64,000 nt of DNA from Sva-07 sp964651825 (GTDB lineage Bacteria > Actinomycetota > Acidimicrobiia > Acidimicrobiales > Ilumatobacteraceae): positions 1-64,000 of the forward strand of contig CAZYWK010000001.1 of assembly GCA_964651825.1 (NCBI GenBank), given 5' to 3'. The notes beneath the pieces are model-generated. The model saw nothing but the letters and a program-made list of their open reading frames with translations. It did no database searches and had not been told where the DNA came from. How positions within the stretch are numbered: position 1 is the first letter of the stretch; each line of letters opens with the position of its first letter. Shown piece after piece: positions 60,922-64,000 of this stretch. A program made the translations under genes and the position numbers.

Positions 60922-60946
60922 CCACGCCCCCACCGGCCCGCCAGCG

Positions 60947-61675
60947 ATGAGTGAGCTGTACCGCGACACCGGAGTGGTGCTGCGGACCTACAAGCTGCGC
61001 GAGTCCGACCGCATCGTCGTGTTCCACACCGCCGAGAACGGCAAGGTGCGCGCCGTTGCCAAGGGTGTGCGCAAGACGAAGTCGAAGTTCGGGGCGCGGC
61101 TCGAGCCGATGAGCCACGTGAAGCTGCTGCTCTATCGCGGTCGAGAGCTCGACATCGTCAGCCAGGCCGAAGCGGTCGAGCCGCTCTCGCCGATGCTGTC
61201 GTCGCTCGACCGCGCGTCGCAGGGCCTGGCGGCCATCGAGGCCGTCGATCAGATGTCGATCGAGCGCGAACCCAACCCCCAGCTCTACCGCATGGTCGTC
61301 GGGGTGCTCCGCACGATCGCCGACCGGCCCTCCCCGCTGAACGTCGCGGCCTTCTACTGGAAGCTCTTGGCGAGCGAGGGGATGCGGCCGCAACTCGACG
61401 GATGCGTGCGCTGCGGAGAGACCGAGCCGGAGGTGTCGCTGGTGGCGTTCGACCTCAACGAAGGTGGGGTGCTCTGCCGCACCTGCCGGTCCGGTCAGGC
61501 GATCAGCGCCGACGCGCTCGGCCTGCTCCGTGACATCCTCGGTGGCCGCCTCGCCCTCGCCCTCGCCCAGGAAGCTTCGCCTGCGACCCACGAGGTGTCC
61601 ACCCTCGCCACCCGCGCCCTCGAGTTCCACATCGAACGCCGCCTCAAGGCGGTCGCCATGTTCGAATCGCACTGA
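60947..61675 (+). CDS. recO: DNA repair protein RecO
   Basis: 242 aa. An N-terminal OB fold (YRDTGVVLRTYKLRESDRIVVFHT) and a helical domain, with a zinc site formed by CVRCGE (~157) and CRTC (~183). RecO anneals ssDNA and loads RecA with RecR. It starts 25 nt after the pseudo-uppS gene, probably co-transcribed; recO-uppS neighbourhood is usual in Actinobacteria. A palindromic repeat follows the stop by 9 nt. Confidence 0.93.
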   Translation: MSELYRDTGVVLRTYKLRESDRIVVFHTAENGKVRAVAKGVRKTKSKFGARLEPMSHVKLLLYRGRELDIVSQAEAVEPLSPMLSSLDRASQGLAAIEAVDQMSIEREPNPQLYRMVVGVLRTIADRPSPLNVAAFYWKLLASEGMRPQLDGCVRCGETEPEVSLVAFDLNEGGVLCRTCRSGQAISADALGLLRDILGGRLALALAQEASPATHEVSTLATRALEFHIERRLKAVAMFESH

Positions 61676-61684
61676 CCAAATCAT

Positions 61685-61736
61685 CGTTTGCGTCGGGATT
61701 CTCCGCACCTGTCGGTGCGCAAGCCCGACGCAAACG
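61685..61736. repeat. Palindromic repeat copy 3, between recO and glyS
   Basis: 52 bp. Outer arms CGTTTGCGTCGGG/CCCGACGCAAACG are perfect (13 bp). An inner stem CGCACC/GGTGCG encloses a TGTC tetraloop. The centre CCTGTCGGTGC is shared with copy 2 and, inverted, with copy 1. Unlike them, the outer flank beyond the core does not pair. Confidence 0.92.
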
Positions 61737-61789
61737 TGGACCTGGAGGGCACCGGGGAAACCACGGGACGGCGGTCGGGGTCGCGCCGT

Positions 61790-61795
61790 TAGCCT
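61790..61795 (+). promoter_or_regulatory. -10-like TAGCCT, 9 nt before glyS
   Basis: Leaderless-type spacing. There is no Shine-Dalgarno site before the ATG. Confidence 0.5.
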
Positions 61796-61804
61796 GTCCC
61801 GCCT

Positions 61805-63115
61805 ATGCCCGCGACCGACCTCGACCAGATCGTCAGCCTCTGCAAGCGCCGTGGCTTCGTGTACCAGTCGGCGGAGATCTACGGCGGTTTCCGCTCGACG
61901 TACGACTACGGGCCGCTCGGTTCACTGCTGCTGCGCAACGTCAAGGAGGCCTGGGTCCGTTCGATGGTTCAACAGCGCGACGACGTCGTGCTGATCGACG
62001 CGGCCATCCTCAGCCCACCCCAGGTGTGGGAGGCATCGGGCCACCTGGCGAACTTCTCCGATCCGCTCGTCGACTGCACGAACTGCAAGCAGCGGTTCCG
62101 TCTCGACAAGCTCGACGATCCGAACACGTGCCCGAACTGTGGGGCGACGGGCAGCTTCACCGAGGCCCGCGAGTTCAACCTGATGTTCAAGACCCAGGCC
62201 GGCCCGGTCGAGGGCACCGGAGCCGACGCCTACCTGCGTCCCGAGACCGCACAGGGCATGTTCACCAACTTCGGGCAGGTGCTCCAGACCACCCGCAAGA
62301 AGCCGCCGTTCGGCATCGCCCAGGTCGGCAAGAGCTTCCGCAACGAGATCACCCCGCAGAACTGGATCTTCCGCACCCGTGAGTTCGAGCAGATGGAGCT
62401 CGAGTTCTTCGTGCCGCCCGCCGAGTCGGCCCAGTGGTACGAGTACTGGTGCCAGCACCGGATGGACTGGTACGTCGAGCTCGGCATCCCCGCCGACATG
62501 CTCCAGCTTCGTCCGCACGACGACGACGAGCTGTCGCACTATTCGATCGGAACGTCCGACGTCGAGTTCAAGTTCCCATGGGGCTTCGACGAGCTCGAAG
62601 GCATCGCGCAGCGCACCGACTTCGACCTCAAGGCGCACTCCGCCCGCTCCGGCGAGCGGCTCGACTACTTCGATCCTCAGACCAACGAGCGGTACGTGCC
62701 CTACGTGGTCGAGCCGGCGGCGGGAGCGACCCGCACGATGGCGGCCTTCCTCCTCGCGGCCTACGACGAGGACGTGGTCAACGGCGAGACGCGCACCGTG
62801 CTGCGTCTCCACCCACGCCTTGCCCCGTACAAGGTCGCCGTGCTGCCGCTGTCGAAGAAGGACACGCTCACGCCGCTCGCCCAGCAGATCCGGGCAACGC
62901 TCGCCGACCGCTACATGGTCGACTACGACGAGACCCAGAACATCGGCAAGCGCTACCGGCGTCAGGACGAGATCGGAACTCCGCTGTGCGTCACGGTCGA
63001 CTTCGACTCGCTCGACGACGGTGCGGTCACGGTGCGCGATAGGGACACGACCGAGCAGGTCCGGGTGCCGATCGATGCGCTGCTGGCCACGGTGTCCGAG
63101 CGCCTCGGGTTCTGA
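61805..63115 (+). CDS. glyS: Glycyl-tRNA synthetase (class II, single-chain)
   Basis: 436 aa homodimeric type. RRGFVYQSAEIYGGFRSTYDYGPLG is the N-terminal signature. A zinc-ribbon-like insert has CTNC and CPNC. Motif 2 is FRNEITPQNWIFRTREFEQMELEFF, and the C-terminal anticodon-binding domain starts near LHPRLAPYKVAVLPLSKK. It charges tRNA-Gly; a tRNA-Gly(GCC) gene lies at the start of the window. Confidence 0.95.
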   Translation: MPATDLDQIVSLCKRRGFVYQSAEIYGGFRSTYDYGPLGSLLLRNVKEAWVRSMVQQRDDVVLIDAAILSPPQVWEASGHLANFSDPLVDCTNCKQRFRLDKLDDPNTCPNCGATGSFTEAREFNLMFKTQAGPVEGTGADAYLRPETAQGMFTNFGQVLQTTRKKPPFGIAQVGKSFRNEITPQNWIFRTREFEQMELEFFVPPAESAQWYEYWCQHRMDWYVELGIPADMLQLRPHDDDELSHYSIGTSDVEFKFPWGFDELEGIAQRTDFDLKAHSARSGERLDYFDPQTNERYVPYVVEPAAGATRTMAAFLLAAYDEDVVNGETRTVLRLHPRLAPYKVAVLPLSKKDTLTPLAQQIRATLADRYMVDYDETQNIGKRYRRQDEIGTPLCVTVDFDSLDDGAVTVRDRDTTEQVRVPIDALLATVSERLGF

Positions 63116-63143
63116 CGGCTCGGCCGCCCGGCCACCCACCTAC

Positions 63144-63149
63144 TACCGT
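63144..63149 (+). promoter_or_regulatory. -10-like TACCGT, 7 nt before ABM gene
   Basis: TACCGT, seven nt, ATG; leaderless-type in the 41-nt gap after glyS. Confidence 0.5.
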
Positions 63150-63156
63150 CGCCGCC

Positions 63157-63462
63157 ATGAGCATCATCGCCGTCGTTGCCAAGATCACCGCCCAGCCCGG
63201 AAAGCGGGCCGATGTCGTCGCCGGGATGGCTTCGATGCTCGCGCACGTCGAAACGGAGGCCGGCACGCTGGTGTACAACCTGCTCGAGGACCAGGCCGAC
63301 GCCGACGTGATGTGGGTTTACGAGGAGTACGCCGACCAGGCATCGCTCGATGCGCACAGCAGCAGCGATGCGATGAAGGCGCTCGGTGGCTCGATCGGGC
63401 CATTCCTCGCCGGCCGCCCGGAACTGACCTTCACGCAGGTCGCCGGCGGCAAGGGCCGCTGA
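63157..63462 (+). CDS. ABM-domain (antibiotic biosynthesis monooxygenase-like) protein
   Basis: 101 aa ferredoxin-like dimeric fold: IIAVVAKITAQPGKRADVVA, ETEAGTLVYNLLEDQADADVMWVYEEYADQASLDAH in two strands, and a final FLAGRPELTFTQV. Members are cofactor-free monooxygenases or small heme/quinone-related proteins; substrate unknown. It lies between glyS and trpC. Confidence 0.87.
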   Translation: MSIIAVVAKITAQPGKRADVVAGMASMLAHVETEAGTLVYNLLEDQADADVMWVYEEYADQASLDAHSSSDAMKALGGSIGPFLAGRPELTFTQVAGGKGR

Positions 63463-63511
63463 ACACGCGCTCGTCGACGCGCCGCGCTGACGATCGGATC
63501 TGGCCACGCGG

Positions 63512-64000
63512 ATGACGACCACCTACCTCGACCGCATCCTCGAACACCATCGGGCACGCGCCGCGGCCGACGAGCGGAACCTCGACGACCTCGTCGAGAT
63601 CGCGTCACGGTTGACGCCGGCGCGGAGCTTTCGCACCGCCCTCGCCGAGGATCCTCGCCTCTCGGTGATCGCCGAGATCAAGCGACGCTCCCCGTCGAAG
63701 GGTGACCTCAACCGCGACCTCGACCCCGCCGAGTGGGCGGCGATCTACGAGCGCGGCGGCGCGACCTGCCTGTCGGTCCTCACCGACGAGCCCCACTTCG
63801 GTGGATCGGTCGCCGACCTCGAACTCGCTCGCGACGCGTGCGCGCTCCCCGTGATCCGCAAGGACTTCACCGTCAGCGAGCTCGACGTGATCGACGCGCG
63901 CCTGATGGGCGCCGACGCCGTGCTGTTGATCGCGGCGGCACTCTCGGACGACGAGTTGGCGCGGTTCCACGAACTGGCGCTCGGGATCGGCCTCGACGCC
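63512..64000 (+). CDS. trpC: Indole-3-glycerol-phosphate synthase, 5' part
   Basis: The first 163 codons; the gene runs off the window. TIM-barrel motifs: SVIAEIKRRSPSKGDLN (catalytic Lys, ~56), ATCLSVLTDEPHFGGS (~90) and LPVIRKDFTVSELDVIDARLMGADAVLLI (catalytic Lys in RKDF ~115). It closes the indole ring from CdRP in tryptophan synthesis. Starts 49 nt after the ABM gene. Confidence 0.94.
   Translation, partial: MTTTYLDRILEHHRARAAADERNLDDLVEIASRLTPARSFRTALAEDPRLSVIAEIKRRSPSKGDLNRDLDPAEWAAIYERGGATCLSVLTDEPHFGGSVADLELARDACALPVIRKDFTVSELDVIDARLMGADAVLLIAAALSDDELARFHELALGIGLDA

Overview
The window is a high-GC, gene-dense chromosomal segment with one 100-N assembly gap (11064-11163). The gene content points to Actinomycetota, most likely Acidimicrobiia (an Ilumatobacter-like lineage; this placement is inference). 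Supporting traits are the fused OleBC protein, MtrA/MtrB/GerMN-type signalling genes, a futalosine-independent men pathway, a CtpF-like P-type ATPase and many apparently leaderless genes. At least eleven genes carry a TANNNT box only 6-9 nt before the start codon. Genes inside operons use Shine-Dalgarno sites or 1-4 nt start/stop overlaps instead.

Layout. 1-9.3 kb: tRNA-Gly, then a leftward operon of a DcuA-type dicarboxylate/aspartate carrier, a secreted two-repeat protein, an S51 peptidase and a ThrE-type exporter. An N-formylglutamate amidohydrolase, a lipoprotein, a BI-1 family protein, an asparaginase and a second lipoprotein follow. 9.5-14.7 kb: MFS transporter, assembly gap, lipid kinase, PAP2 phosphatase and a membrane-anchored kinase-like protein. 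14.7-26.8 kb: a stress or energy module of SulP, two SHOCT proteins, two DUF6325-like proteins, two microproteins, a P-type ATPase with an altered ion site, CYTH protein, PPK2, MFS, a CPA1 antiporter and a tandem universal stress protein. Two related palindromes sit over the -35 regions of two of its promoters.

27-35.3 kb: FAD monooxygenase, DUF3237, PCD-VOC fusion, amidohydrolase, then a complete olefin pathway (oleA, oleBC, oleD). 35.3-49.5 kb: tRNA-Cys, phoH-ybeY, SDR, a menaquinone block (menE, menA, menH, menD, menF, menG) mixed with an amidase and a DsbA-family gene, then acyl-CoA synthetase, MaoC hydratase and era. 49.5-57.4 kb: GerMN lipoprotein, histidine kinase and response regulator, then acyl-CoA ligase, hydrolase, enoyl-CoA hydratase and class II aldolase. 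57.4-64 kb: DinG-like helicase, UppS, a diverged UppS-like protein, recO, glyS, ABM protein and the start of trpC.

Four observations stand out. (1) A catalytic UppS lacking the C-terminal RxG tail is encoded divergently from a pseudo-UppS that has lost the catalytic Asp but kept the tail, which resembles the eukaryotic DHDDS/NgBR split. (2) A palindromic repeat family (three copies) has one copy in frame inside the OleB-OleC linker and another that supplies the menD stop codon. (3) A P-type ATPase operon begins with a 38-aa microprotein that looks like an internally deleted ornithine carbamoyltransferase N-terminus. (4) Paired palindromic operators occur in the same stress module.
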